A DNA stretch of 64,000 nt from Marinobacter nauticus (lineage in GTDB: Bacteria > Pseudomonadota > Gammaproteobacteria > Enterobacterales > Shewanellaceae), in the NCBI RefSeq assembly GCF_019801015.1, contig NZ_JAHVJZ010000004.1, positions 584,205 through 648,204 on the forward strand, in the 5' to 3' direction. Shown here piece by piece: positions 25,168-33,615 of the stretch (positions within the stretch are counted from its first letter, which is position 1; each line of letters opens with the position of its first letter). Under the pieces are notes generated by a model that saw only the letters and a list, made by a program, of their open reading frames with translations, was not told the origin of the DNA and did not search any database. Both the position numbers and the translations under genes were made by a program.

Positions 25168-26132
25168 TCTGACTCCTTAAAGTGATCGTAACCGGACAGA
25201 GCGATCTCAACCGGTTCACCATCCCTCAGGTAACGGATCCCCTCACCCGCCACCATCTGGCCAATGCAGGTGTGATTGATGCCGGTTTCCGCCAAGGCGG
25301 TGGCCAGGGCACCCTTCTCCGCTTCAGGAACGGTAAACAGCAGTTCGTAATCCTCACCACCGGCCAACGCCAGCTCGATCGCCCGCTCTGCTGACACCAC
25401 CGATTTCAGCACCGCTGACATCGGTAACTGGTTCAACTCAATTTGGGCACCGGCACCAGAGGCAACCAGAATATGGCCCAGATCGGAGGAAAGCCCGTCG
25501 GACAGGTCCATGGCGCTGGAGGCGTGATGCCGCAAGGCCCGCCCAGCCAACAACCGGGGACGCGGTCGCAGATGACGCTCCAACAGGTAGTCACGCTCCT
25601 CCGCACCGGCCTCAAGCTGGCCCAGCAAACACTGCAACCCGGCGGCGCTGTCACCGAGGTTTCCGGTCACGTAGATCCAGTCACCGATGCGGGCGCCACT
25701 GCGCAGCAAGGCTTTGCCCTGAGGCAGATGGCCATGCACCGTCACCGTCAGGCTCAGCGGCCCGCGGGTGGTATCACCGCCCACCAGTGCGACACCGTAG
25801 TACTGGCAGATTTCATGCAGGCCTTCAGAGAACGCCTCCAGCCACGGCGCGTCCTCTTCCGGCAGCGTGATGGCCAGGGTCATCCAGGCCGGCTCGGCGC
25901 CCATCGCCGCCAGATCACTGAGGTTTACTGCGACCGCTTTGTGAGCGAGGTCTGCCGGTGCAATGTCCGGTAAAAAGTGGGTACCGCACACCAGCGTGTC
26001 GGTGGAGATCACCAGCTCACAGTTGGCCGGTAACGCCAGAAGTGCGCCATCGTCTCCGATACCCTTCAGCACATCTTTACGGTGTACCGGGCGATCGAAG
26101 TAGCGCTTGATGACATCAAATTCGGATCCCAT
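25164..26132 (-). CDS. thiL: Thiamine-monophosphate kinase
   Basis: Phosphorylates thiamine monophosphate to the active cofactor TPP. The 322 residues have [10 protein letters not shown] (metal/nucleotide site), [49 protein letters not shown] and, later, [16 protein letters not shown] and [12 protein letters not shown], the ordered motifs of the AIR-synthase-like ThiL family. It lies 50 bases after nusB and overlaps pgpA by four bases. Confidence 0.97.
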   Translation of the reverse strand: MGSEFDVIKRYFDRPVHRKDVLKGIGDDGALLALPANCELVISTDTLVCGTHFLPDIAPADLAHKAVAVNLSDLAAMGAEPAWMTLAITLPEEDAPWLEAFSEGLHEICQYYGVALVGGDTTRGPLSLTVTVHGHLPQGKALLRSGARIGDWIYVTGNLGDSAAGLQCLLGQLEAGAEERDYLLERHLRPRPRLLAGRALRHHASSAMDLSDGLSSDLGHILVASGAGAQIELNQLPMSAVLKSVVSAERAIELALAGGEDYELLFTVPEAEKGALATALAETGINHTCIGQMVAGEGIRYLRDGEPVEIALSGYDHFKESE

Positions 26133-26182
26133 AACGCGACACGGCCACCTGATGTGGCCGCGCTCCCTGTCTTCCTGTCCGC

Positions 26183-26593
26183 TTAACGTCGGAGGGAAAT
26201 GGACAACTTGTCCAGTACCCCGTTGACGAACTTGTGGCTCTCTTCCGCGCCAAAGGCTTTTGCCAGCTCAATGGCTTCGTTGATCACCACTTTGTACGGG
26301 ACATCGTCCCGATGCATAAGTTCAAAGGCACCCAGGCGCAGGATGGCCAGCTCCAGCTGATCCACCTCTTCCACCAGGCGAGCCAGGTTGGGCTTCAGTT
26401 TGGCATCCAGGTTGGACGCCTGAGAAACCACACCCACCAGCAGTTCACGGAAGTAGGCCAGATCAGCCCCTTTGGTGTCCTGCTCGGTCAGGAACTCATG
26501 CTCAATATCGGCAACCGGGTTGCCGCTCATCTGCCAGGAATAGATGGCCTGCACCGCCAAACGGCGGGCCTTACGACGCTCGGAAGGCTTCAC
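26183..26593 (-). CDS. nusB: Transcription antitermination protein NusB
   Basis: Binds BoxA RNA with NusE (S10) to support rRNA antitermination. The 136 residues are all helical, start [20 protein letters not shown] with the basic N-terminus that contacts RNA, and contain [16 protein letters not shown] and [20 protein letters not shown], then FVNGVLDKL, the most conserved NusB blocks. It lies 14 bases after ribH, in the common ribH-nusB order. Confidence 0.97.
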   Translation of the reverse strand: MKPSERRKARRLAVQAIYSWQMSGNPVADIEHEFLTEQDTKGADLAYFRELLVGVVSQASNLDAKLKPNLARLVEEVDQLELAILRLGAFELMHRDDVPYKVVINEAIELAKAFGAEESHKFVNGVLDKLSISLRR

Positions 26594-26607
26594 AAATTTC
26601 TCCGGCC

Positions 26608-27075
26608 TTAGGCCAGTTGATTAAGGACGTTAACCATCTCCAGCGCGCCCAGGGCCGCTTCGCCGCCCTTGTTGCCAGCTTTGGTGCCGGCGCGCTCGAT
26701 GGCTTGCTCAATGGTGTCGGTGGTCAGTACCCCGAAGGAAACCGGAGTATCAAACTCCAGCATCACCTGGGCCAGTCCTTTGTTGCACTCACCGGCAACG
26801 AAGTCGAAGTGCGGAGTGCCACCGCGGATCACAGCACCCAGAGCGATGATCGCATCGAACTCACCCTTGGCAGCGATACGGCGGGCAGCCAGCGGCAGCT
26901 CAAATGCACCGGGAACCCGTACAACAGTGATGTCTTCTTCGTTGACCTGACCGAACCGCTTGAGGGTATCGATCGCGCCTTCCAGCAGGCTGTCGACGAT
27001 AAAGCTGTTAAAACGGGAGACCACAATAGCGATCTTAGCGCCTTTGGCTTCGATGTTGCCTTCGATTACCTTCAT
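26608..27075 (-). CDS. ribH: 6,7-dimethyl-8-ribityllumazine synthase
   Basis: Penultimate step of riboflavin synthesis: condenses the DHBP-derived four-carbon unit with the ribitylamino-pyrimidine. Motifs: [54 protein letters not shown] (catalytic His in the last part) and [21 protein letters not shown] start at [12 protein letters not shown] (155 residues) because a GGA lies about seven bases before this ATG; the ATG two codons earlier has its SD directly against it. The four rib genes here are in one operon. The E. coli name for this gene is ribE. Confidence 0.96.
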   Translation of the reverse strand: MKVIEGNIEAKGAKIAIVVSRFNSFIVDSLLEGAIDTLKRFGQVNEEDITVVRVPGAFELPLAARRIAAKGEFDAIIALGAVIRGGTPHFDFVAGECNKGLAQVMLEFDTPVSFGVLTTDTIEQAIERAGTKAGNKGGEAALGALEMVNVLNQLA

Positions 27076-27177
27076 CTTCATTTCCGTAGTGTTTTTCTGT
27101 GCCCCCACAGCAGGGGGGCAAAAAAGTGGCGTAATGATAGCACAGCGGACGCCTGATCCCAGCGCCCGCGATGCCCG

Positions 27178-28272
27178 TTATTCTTGCACGTATTCGGTGA
27201 CTTCCAGGCCAAAGCCGGAAAGCGCGTGGTAACGCTTGGGGCCAGACAGCAGGCGCATCTTGGTGACGCCCAGGTCGGCCAGGATCTGCGAGCCGACGCC
27301 AACGGTGCGGGAGGCGCCCTGTGCTTTGCGGGGTACCCGCTGGCCCTGCTGCTCCTGAGACAGGATTTGCAGTTGATGCTCCAGCGTTTCCGCTTCCGTC
27401 TCGCGACCCAGAATCACCAGCACTCCCCCTTCGTGGGCAATGCGGGCCATGGCTGTGTCCAGCGGCCAGGCGCTTTCGCCAATGCTGCCCAACAGATCTT
27501 TCATCGGGTCATGCAGGTGCACGCGCACCAGCACGTCTTCCTGAATCGGGCCTTTGCTCAGCGCCACATGGAACTGGCCATCAATGGTGTCGCGGTAGCC
27601 GACCAGATCAAACTCGCCGTAGCGGGTAGGCAGGGTGCAGGCCACTTCACGGGTGATGGTGGTTTCATTGTGGTTGCGGTATTCGATCAGGTCGGCGATG
27701 GTGCCGATCTTCAGGTCGTGCTCGGCGGCGAACACTTCCAGCTCCGGACGGCGCGCCATGGTGCCGTCTTCGTTCAGGATCTCCACGATCACGGCGGCGG
27801 ATTCGAATCCGGCCAGGCGGGCCAGGTCCACGGAGGCTTCGGTGTGACCGGCGCGGTTCAGTACGCCGCCATCTTTCGCACGCAGCGGGAAGATGTGGCC
27901 CGGCTGAACCAGGTCAGTGGGCTTGGCGTCTTTGGCGACCGCCGCCAGCACGGTTTGAGCGCGATCCGCCGCGGAGATGCCGGTGGTCACCCCTTCCGCC
28001 GCTTCGATGGAAACGGTGAACGCGGTGCCGTACTGCTCGGTGTTATTGGTTACCATCTGGTGCAGGCCCAGACGGTCGCAGCGCTCGGCACTCATCGGCA
28101 TGCAGATCAGACCCCGGCCGTAGCGGGCCATGAAGTTGATCGCTTCCGGCGTGACCGCCTCAGCGGCCATGATCAGATCGCCTTCGTTCTCCCGATCCTC
28201 ATCGTCCATCAGGATCACCATCTTGCCCTGACGGATGTCTTCGATAAGTTCGTTGATCGTATTCAGTGCCAT
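27178..28272 (-). CDS. ribBX: 3,4-dihydroxy-2-butanone 4-phosphate synthase fused to a degenerate GTP cyclohydrolase II domain (RibBX type)
   Basis: The N-terminal domain (about residues 1-205) is an intact DHBP synthase: [17 protein letters not shown] holds the acidic active-site loop, and [17 protein letters not shown] follows. The C-terminal domain (about 210-364) has the outline of GTP cyclohydrolase II, but the zinc-binding Cys cluster (normally C...CDCG) is absent, reading [20 protein letters not shown], and the Arg-rich GTP loop is absent ([17 protein letters not shown]). So it should make DHBP but not open GTP. This matches the RibBX hybrid known from Shewanella and other proteobacteria, where a separate ribA does the first step. 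An in-frame TTG six codons upstream is a weaker start. It lies between ribE and ribH. Confidence 0.93.
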   Translation of the reverse strand: MALNTINELIEDIRQGKMVILMDDEDRENEGDLIMAAEAVTPEAINFMARYGRGLICMPMSAERCDRLGLHQMVTNNTEQYGTAFTVSIEAAEGVTTGISAADRAQTVLAAVAKDAKPTDLVQPGHIFPLRAKDGGVLNRAGHTEASVDLARLAGFESAAVIVEILNEDGTMARRPELEVFAAEHDLKIGTIADLIEYRNHNETTITREVACTLPTRYGEFDLVGYRDTIDGQFHVALSKGPIQEDVLVRVHLHDPMKDLLGSIGESAWPLDTAMARIAHEGGVLVILGRETEAETLEHQLQILSQEQQGQRVPRKAQGASRTVGVGSQILADLGVTKMRLLSGPKRYHALSGFGLEVTEYVQE

Positions 28273-28290
28273 GACTGTGGTTTTCCTCAA

Positions 28291-28944
28291 TTACTTCATA
28301 AACCCGGCACGGGCCAGCATCTCCAGGGTCAACCCGGAGTCGGTCTCAGTTTGGGCCGGTTGCATCAGGCGTTCCAGGTAACGGGCCAGCAGGTCCACTT
28401 CCAGGTTGACGCGGTCACCCACCTTCAAATCCATCAAGGTGGTTTCCTGAGCGGTGTGGGGGACGATGGTCAGACGGAACTTCGGCCCATCCACTTCGTT
28501 CAGGGTGAGACTGATCCCATCAATGGTGACGGAACCTTTATGAGGCAGGTAGCGGGCCAGTTCAGCCGGCGCTTCCAGCCAGAATTCGACGGCACGGGCA
28601 CGGGCTTCACGGGACAGCACCACTGCGGTGCTATCCACATGGCCGCTGACCAGATGCCCGCCAAGGCGGGTGGACGGGGTTACAGCCCGCTCCAGGTTGA
28701 CCTTCTGTCCCACCGCGTAGTGCGGGAAGTTGGTCAGAGCCAGGGTCTCCGCACTGACGTCAGCGACGTAGTGCTCCGCGCCCATCTCAACCACGGTCAG
28801 GCAGACGCCATTGGTGGCGATGCTGTCACCCAGCTGGACATCCGCCATCGGCAGTTTGCCGGTGGCCACGGTCAGGCGGAGATCGCCGCCCCGAGGCTCC
28901 AGTTTGCGCAGGGTTCCTACCGCTTCAATGATCCCGGTAAACAT
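28291..28944 (-). CDS. ribE: Riboflavin synthase, alpha chain
   Basis: Dismutates two lumazine molecules into riboflavin. The 217 residues form two similar barrels: the first starts MFTGIIEAVGTLRKLEPRGG with DSIATNGVCLTVVEMG, the second has GHLVSGHVDSTAVVL and KGSVTIDGISLTLNEVDG. A much longer open frame upstream is excluded, since it lies in ribD and the family begins MFTGI. Its ATG overlaps the ribD stop by one base (TAATG). In E. coli nomenclature this is ribC. Confidence 0.96.
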   Translation of the reverse strand: MFTGIIEAVGTLRKLEPRGGDLRLTVATGKLPMADVQLGDSIATNGVCLTVVEMGAEHYVADVSAETLALTNFPHYAVGQKVNLERAVTPSTRLGGHLVSGHVDSTAVVLSREARARAVEFWLEAPAELARYLPHKGSVTIDGISLTLNEVDGPKFRLTIVPHTAQETTLMDLKVGDRVNLEVDLLARYLERLMQPAQTETDSGLTLEMLARAGFMK

Positions 28945-30065
28945 TACACCTTCTCCTGGCGGGTCAGAATAAGACGCAGATCCGCCCCCACCCGCCGAAC
29001 ATCTTTTACCGACAGCGACGCCACTTGCGCCATGTTCTCGCAGGCGGGCAAGGCTACCAGACCTCGCGCCTCGCTGCCCATCAATTTTGGTGCCTGGTAG
29101 AGCCACAGCTCGTCCCACAGGCCTTGCGCAATAAACGCACCGGCCAGTGCGGAGCCCGCCTCCACCAGCACTTCATTCATCTCCCTGCGGGCCAGCTCTT
29201 TCAGCAGTTCGGTCAGGTCCACCTTACCGGCGCCGTTGTCCGCCGCCTGCCACACCGACACCGCCTCTGGCCAGTCGGCCGGATAGTCGCCCAGGGTCGC
29301 CAGCATCAGCGGCCCCTCGCTCTCCAGCAGTTTCAGCGGCGGTGCCAGTCGTGCCCGGCCATCCACCACCACCCGTAGCGGCTGCATCAGAGCATCGGCA
29401 TCGATGCGGGATTGCCAGTGACCCAGCTCGCCATGGCGCACATTCATGCTGGGGTTGTCCGCCAGCACGGAGTCCGCACCGGTGATCACCGCATCGCTGA
29501 TGGCGCGCAGACGCTGCACGTCCGCGCGAGCTTCCGGCCCGGTGATCCACTTGGATTCGCCGTTGGCCAGCGCGGTCCGTCCGTCGAGGCTGGATGCCAG
29601 CTTTACCCGCACAAGCGGCAGGCCGGTGCGCATCCGCTTCATAAAACCGGGATTGACCGCTTCCGCTTCCGCCGCCATCAAACCGTGCTCCGCCACGATC
29701 CCCGCGTCCACCAGCATCTTCAGGCCTCGGCCTGCCACCTGGGGATTGGGATCCACCATCGCGGCGACCACACGGGCCACACCGGCGTCAATCAGCGCCT
29801 GGGAGCAGGGCGGCGTCCGGCCATAGTGGCTGCAGGGCTCGAGGGTGACATAGGCGGTCGCCCCCCGGGCTGCATCGCCAGCGGCCCGCAGAGCGTGCAC
29901 CTCAGCGTGAGGTCCACCGGCCCGCATGTGGTAGCCCTCGCCGATAACGGCGCCATCCTTAACCAGGACGCAGCCAACACGAGGATTGGGCCGGGTGGTG
30001 AGCTGGCCTTTGCGGGCCAGCTCCAGCGCCCGCGCCATATGGCGGGCGTCGTCACAAGAGAACAT
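28944..30065 (-). CDS. ribD: Bifunctional pyrimidine deaminase/reductase RibD
   Basis: Second and third steps of riboflavin synthesis. The N-terminal cytidine-deaminase-like domain has GGPHAEVHALRAAGD (zinc His and catalytic Glu) and YVTLEPCSHYGRTPPCSQAL (two zinc Cys). The C-terminal DHFR-like reductase (from about residue 145) has VRVKLASSLDGRTALANGES, GADSVLADNPSMNVR and a NEVLVEAGSALAGAF block. It is 373 residues. The ATG shares one base with the nrdR stop (TGATG); a TTG just before it is unlikely to be used. Confidence 0.97.
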   Translation of the reverse strand: MFSCDDARHMARALELARKGQLTTRPNPRVGCVLVKDGAVIGEGYHMRAGGPHAEVHALRAAGDAARGATAYVTLEPCSHYGRTPPCSQALIDAGVARVVAAMVDPNPQVAGRGLKMLVDAGIVAEHGLMAAEAEAVNPGFMKRMRTGLPLVRVKLASSLDGRTALANGESKWITGPEARADVQRLRAISDAVITGADSVLADNPSMNVRHGELGHWQSRIDADALMQPLRVVVDGRARLAPPLKLLESEGPLMLATLGDYPADWPEAVSVWQAADNGAGKVDLTELLKELARREMNEVLVEAGSALAGAFIAQGLWDELWLYQAPKLMGSEARGLVALPACENMAQVASLSVKDVRRVGADLRLILTRQEKV

Positions 30066-30517
30066 CAACGTTTTTCCAAACTGGCGATGGCTTCACCAAA
30101 CTGGGACAGATCGTCAAAGGCGCGGTAAACCGAAGCAAAGCGGATGTAGGCCACCTTGTCCAATGGCAGCAGCTGCTCCATCACCAGGTTGCCCACCAGC
30201 TCGGAGCTGACCTCCCGCTCGCCGGTGGCCCGCAACGCGGATTTGATCTTCGAGATCGCCTGCTCCACCTGCTCGGCCCCCACCGGGCGCTTTTCAAGCG
30301 CTCGCTGAATGCCCCGACGCAGTTTCTCTTCGTCAAAGGGTTGCCGGGTGCCATCGGATTTGATCAACCGGGGCATCACCAACTCGGCGGTTTCAAAGGT
30401 GGTGTAGCGCTCATGGCAGGTCAGACACTCACGACGCCGACGGACCTGATGGCCATCCGCCACCAGCCGGGAATCGATCACCTTGGTATCGGTGGCCGCA
30501 CAGAAGGGACAGTGCAT
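30065..30517 (-). CDS. nrdR: Transcriptional repressor NrdR
   Basis: Zinc-ribbon/ATP-cone repressor of ribonucleotide reductase genes. It opens [19 protein letters not shown] and has [17 protein letters not shown], giving the CxxC...CxxC zinc finger, then an ATP-cone ([20 protein letters not shown]...) to about residue 140. It is 150 residues, the typical length. GGAGG lies just upstream of the ATG. It heads the riboflavin/nusB operon, a common arrangement. Its NrdR-box targets are not in the window. Confidence 0.97.
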   Translation of the reverse strand: MHCPFCAATDTKVIDSRLVADGHQVRRRRECLTCHERYTTFETAELVMPRLIKSDGTRQPFDEEKLRRGIQRALEKRPVGAEQVEQAISKIKSALRATGEREVSSELVGNLVMEQLLPLDKVAYIRFASVYRAFDDLSQFGEAIASLEKR

Positions 30518-30569
30518 TGCTCCTCCAACGATTGGGGAATGGGATTACCGCAGGATTAACTGTCGGCAA

Positions 30570-30598
30570 AGCATATCGAAAATTCCGCTTGGGGTTAA
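30570..30598 (-). promoter_or_regulatory. Candidate promoter for the nrdR-rib-nusB-thiL-pgpA operon
   Basis: Minus strand -35 TTAACC (30593-30598), 17-base spacer, -10 TATGCT (30570-30575), about 50 bases before nrdR and just past the glyA terminator. No FMN riboswitch structure was recognised in this short leader. Confidence 0.5.
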
Positions 30599-30610
30599 CA
30601 CGCAGATACG

Positions 30611-30635
30611 TAAAAGCCCGCCAAAATGGCGGGCT
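30611..30635 (-). terminator. Terminator after glyA
   Basis: Minus strand AGCCCGCCA and TGGCGGGCT pair (9 bp) around a three-base loop, followed by TTTTA. It lies 26-50 bases past the glyA stop. Confidence 0.88.
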
Positions 30636-30660
30636 CGGTCACGCTCTGGAAACCAATCCC

Positions 30661-31917
30661 TTACGCGTAAACGGGATGGCGCTGACACAGCTCCAGCACT
30701 TGCTGCTTGACGCGCTCAACCACGGCTTCATCGCCGAAGTTATCCAGGATGTCGCAGATCCAGCCGGTCATCTCACGGGCTTCGCCTTCGTTGATGCCAC
30801 GACGGGTCAACGCCGGGGTACCGATGCGCAGACCGGAGGTCACGAAGGGGCTGCGGGGATCGTTCGGCACGGAGTTCTTGTTCACGGTGATGTTGGCGCG
30901 GCCCAGGGCGGCGTCCGCATCTTTACCGGTGATGTCCTTGTCGATCAGGTCCAGCAGGAACAGGTGGTTCTGAGTGCCACCGGAAACCACTTTGTAGCCA
31001 CGGCTGATAAAGGTTTCAGCCATCGCCTGGGCGTTCTTCACTACCTGCTGCTGGTAGGCTTTGAACTCCGGCTGAAGGGCTTCTTTGAAGGCCACGGCCT
31101 TGGCCGCGATAACGTGACACAGCGGGCCACCCTGACCACCGGGGAAGACCGCGGAGTTCAGTTTCTTGTACACCGCTTCGTCACCAATGGCAGACAGGAT
31201 CAGACCGCCACGGGGGCCGGCCAGGGTCTTGTGGGTGGTGGTGGTCACCACGTGGGCGTGCGGCAGCGGGTTGGGGTAAACGTCCGCTGCGATCAGGCCG
31301 GCAACGTGGGCCATATCCACAAACAGGTAAGCGCCCACTTCGTCGGCAATCTCACGGAACTTGGCCCAATCGATCACGCCGGAGTAGGCGGAGAAGCCAG
31401 CGATGATCATCTTCGGCTTGTGCTCCAGCGCCAGAGCGCGCACTTCGGCGTAGTCGATCTCACCGGTTTCCGGAGTGATGCCGTACTGCACCGCGTTGTA
31501 GATCTTGCCGGAGAAGGAGACGTGCGCACCGTGGGTCAGGTGGCCACCGTGGGCCAGGCTCATGCCCAGTACGGTGTCGCCCGGCTGCAGCAGCGCCATA
31601 AACACGGCGGCGTTGGCCTGGGAGCCGGAGTGCGGCTGCACGTTGGCGTAGTCAGCGCCGAACAGTTGCTTGGCACGCTCGATGGCCAGCTCCTCGGCCA
31701 CATCAACGTGCTCACAACCACCGTAGTAGCGCTTGTGCGGGTAACCCTCAGCGTACTTGTTGGTCAGCTGGGAGCCCTGAGCTTCCAGCACGCGGGGGCT
31801 GGTGTAGTTCTCAGAAGCAATAAGCTCGATGTGCTCTTCCTGGCGCACCTTTTCGGCTTCCATCGCGGCAAACAGTTCCGGGTCAAAGTCGGCGATGTTC
31901 ATCTTTCTATCCAGCAT
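30661..31917 (-). CDS. glyA: Serine hydroxymethyltransferase
   Basis: PLP enzyme that converts serine and tetrahydrofolate to glycine and methylene-THF, the main source of one-carbon units. The 418 residues contain the signature blocks [52 protein letters not shown] and the PLP Lys in [15 protein letters not shown]. It ends CQRHPVYA as in E. coli. I start at [15 protein letters not shown], preceded by AGGAG; the 49 open codons upstream cover the promoter and match nothing. It has its own promoter and terminator. Confidence 0.97.
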   Translation of the reverse strand: MLDRKMNIADFDPELFAAMEAEKVRQEEHIELIASENYTSPRVLEAQGSQLTNKYAEGYPHKRYYGGCEHVDVAEELAIERAKQLFGADYANVQPHSGSQANAAVFMALLQPGDTVLGMSLAHGGHLTHGAHVSFSGKIYNAVQYGITPETGEIDYAEVRALALEHKPKMIIAGFSAYSGVIDWAKFREIADEVGAYLFVDMAHVAGLIAADVYPNPLPHAHVVTTTTHKTLAGPRGGLILSAIGDEAVYKKLNSAVFPGGQGGPLCHVIAAKAVAFKEALQPEFKAYQQQVVKNAQAMAETFISRGYKVVSGGTQNHLFLLDLIDKDITGKDADAALGRANITVNKNSVPNDPRSPFVTSGLRIGTPALTRRGINEGEAREMTGWICDILDNFGDEAVVERVKQQVLELCQRHPVYA

Positions 31918-31967
31918 CCGTCTCTCCTGGGCGGTGTGATCTGTGTAGGGGGTTTGGTTGGCGCCAC

Positions 31968-31996
31968 AGTGTACTCCCAAGCCGACGCCAACCCAA
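31968..31996 (-). promoter_or_regulatory. Candidate glyA promoter
   Basis: Minus strand -35 TTGGGT (31991-31996), 17-base spacer, -10 TACACT (31968-31973), about 50 bases upstream of the glyA start. Confidence 0.5.
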
Positions 31997-32062
31997 GCTT
32001 TTGAGACCACGGTCACACTGATAAGACCATAACGAGTGAACGAAATCTCTTTTCCGGCAGGC

Positions 32063-32090
32063 ATAAAAAAACCGGGCCTGGGCCCGGTTT
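32063..32090 (-). terminator. Terminator after the receptor-lipoprotein pair
   Basis: Minus strand AAACCGGGC and GCCCGGTTT pair around a short loop, followed by a run of seven T. It ends the TonB receptor/lipoprotein transcript 18 bases past the lipoprotein stop. Confidence 0.9.
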
Positions 32091-32107
32091 ATTACGCTGA
32101 TTGACGT

Positions 32108-33562
32108 TTACTGGTCTTTTTTCAACTGACCGAAGCCAATGAACGGCTGATTGTAGCGCTGCTCAAACTCGTCCTGGTCCACCACGGCTGCGGGGACGGT
32201 TTCGGTTTGGGTAAACGGCAGGTCAAAGCCGGTACCGGTGCCATCCGGCGCAAAGTGCTGGTTGGCGATCAGGGCGTTCGCCGCGCCGCCTGCCAGGGTG
32301 TTCAGGAAGCTGGCGTCAGTCTGGTCAGTCACCACGAAACCCTGACGGGTCAGGCCGCCGCCCATCCAGTAAAACTCAATGTCTGCTGGCAGCGCCGGCA
32401 CGTGGAAGTAGCCGTTGTCGGTCATCGCGAACACGTTGCGGTGGATGTAGCGACACAGGGTGCGATCCGCCGGGCACTGTCCCATCTGGCTGCCGGTGTA
32501 GTAGCGGGCGGTGTAATGCGCGGCAAACTGGCCCTGCGCTTCGCCATCCAGGGTGAAGTTCAGATCGGTCATGTTGTCCGCACCCGACATGGCGTTGAAC
32601 TCGGGGAACTCAACCTCAAGTACGTGCTGGCTCAGATCCGCCAGTGCCGCGTTGCCATAGCGCTCTTCCACACGCTGAACGGAGAAGTCCATCGCCTCGC
32701 CGGCGGTCTCAGCGGTGATCATCACCTTACCGCCCACAGCACGGGTCGGGATGCTGGCCGCCTGACCGTCCACCAGAGTTGCCGCAAACCCGGCGTTCAA
32801 CGGGAAGCTGTTCCACTCAAGGGATACGGTATCGGCACCCGCCTCATCCACCAGCGTCAGGGTTTCCGGCGCATGGGGCGCGACAATGCTGAGCGTGGCA
32901 TTGTTATCAATGTCCCGGCTGTCGGCAAAGTCGACGCCAACCATTACGCCCGCTTCGTCATAAACGGTGGCCAGAATCGGCGACTCCTCCGCCAGATTCA
33001 GCTGGCCTTCCGCCGCTCCCGGCAATTGGCCATTTGCGGCCACAGCCATCGAGGCGGAACCGAGATGGTCGTTGGTCAGGCTCAGGCGCTTTTCCAGACC
33101 CTGAATCACGTTGTCCGGGCAGCTCGGATCCACCGGCGCATCGCTGATGTGCAGGGAGTGCACCAGAGCCTTGGTGGCGCTTTGCAGCATCGCCAGTTCA
33201 TAGCTGGTGACTTCCCAGCGGATGTGGCCGTCGCCATCGGGACGGTAGTAGTAGGTGACGTACTTGGCGCCTTCCGGCACCGACTCCAGGTAGATACCAC
33301 CACGGGCATCGGTATAGCCATACTCCGCTGGCTGGCCCTGGTCGTCGGTCATCGGCAGGTTTTCACCCGCGGCGTTCTGGAAGTTGAACTCGACACCGGG
33401 AATGCCGCAGTTGGGGAAGTCCACGCTGGCCACATAGAGGCCTTTTTTCAGCTCGGCCGCCGGCGGCCAGCCATCGCCCGGTTTCGGGTTGTCGTTGGGG
33501 TTGTTGCTGTCACAGCCGGTCAGGGCCAGCGCCATGGCGGCCAGGATTGGTAACTTTTTCAT
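32108..33562 (-). CDS. Unrecognised lipoprotein encoded with a TonB-dependent receptor
   Basis: I do not recognise this 484-residue protein. The chosen start gives MKKLPILAAMALALTGC, a signal peptide with lipobox LTGC; an ATG four codons earlier is also open but less well spaced from a ribosome site. The mature part begins CDSNNPNDNPKPGDGW. It is rich in beta-type sequence, with an early segment (GVEFNFQNAAGENLPMTDDQ then YTDARGGIYLESVPEG) resembling a carboxypeptidase-regulatory-like Ig fold, and four later Cys (FPNCGIP, SCPDN, GQCPADRTLC). Asp follows the lipid Cys, which in E. coli favours retention in the inner membrane. It shares the receptor's Fur-controlled transcript, so a role as a cargo-binding or accessory lipoprotein is plausible but unproved. 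Confidence 0.75.
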   Translation of the reverse strand: MKKLPILAAMALALTGCDSNNPNDNPKPGDGWPPAAELKKGLYVASVDFPNCGIPGVEFNFQNAAGENLPMTDDQGQPAEYGYTDARGGIYLESVPEGAKYVTYYYRPDGDGHIRWEVTSYELAMLQSATKALVHSLHISDAPVDPSCPDNVIQGLEKRLSLTNDHLGSASMAVAANGQLPGAAEGQLNLAEESPILATVYDEAGVMVGVDFADSRDIDNNATLSIVAPHAPETLTLVDEAGADTVSLEWNSFPLNAGFAATLVDGQAASIPTRAVGGKVMITAETAGEAMDFSVQRVEERYGNAALADLSQHVLEVEFPEFNAMSGADNMTDLNFTLDGEAQGQFAAHYTARYYTGSQMGQCPADRTLCRYIHRNVFAMTDNGYFHVPALPADIEFYWMGGGLTRQGFVVTDQTDASFLNTLAGGAANALIANQHFAPDGTGTGFDLPFTQTETVPAAVVDQDEFEQRYNQPFIGFGQLKKDQ

Positions 33563-33589
33563 CGGATTGTCCATCTCAATTCGGGGCTT

Positions 33590-33610
33590 GGGCGGGCCCG
33601 GGGCCCGCCC
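33590..33610 (-). other. Intercistronic GC hairpin between the receptor and the lipoprotein
   Basis: GGGCGGGCC-CGG-GGCCCGCCC is a perfect 9-bp, all-GC stem that begins six bases after the receptor stop and has no T-tract. It cannot be a standard terminator on either strand. It may block 3' decay of the receptor message or weaken expression of the lipoprotein. Confidence 0.6.
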
Positions 33611-33615
33611 TGGCA

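Noticed and set aside
27184..29100. A 638-codon plus-strand frame opposite ribBX and ribE
   Set aside because: It covers two certain genes on the other strand and has shadow-type composition.
30518..30660. FMN riboswitch in front of the riboflavin operon
   Set aside because: The leader is too short and lacks the conserved RFN-element blocks; only a promoter and the glyA terminator are visible.
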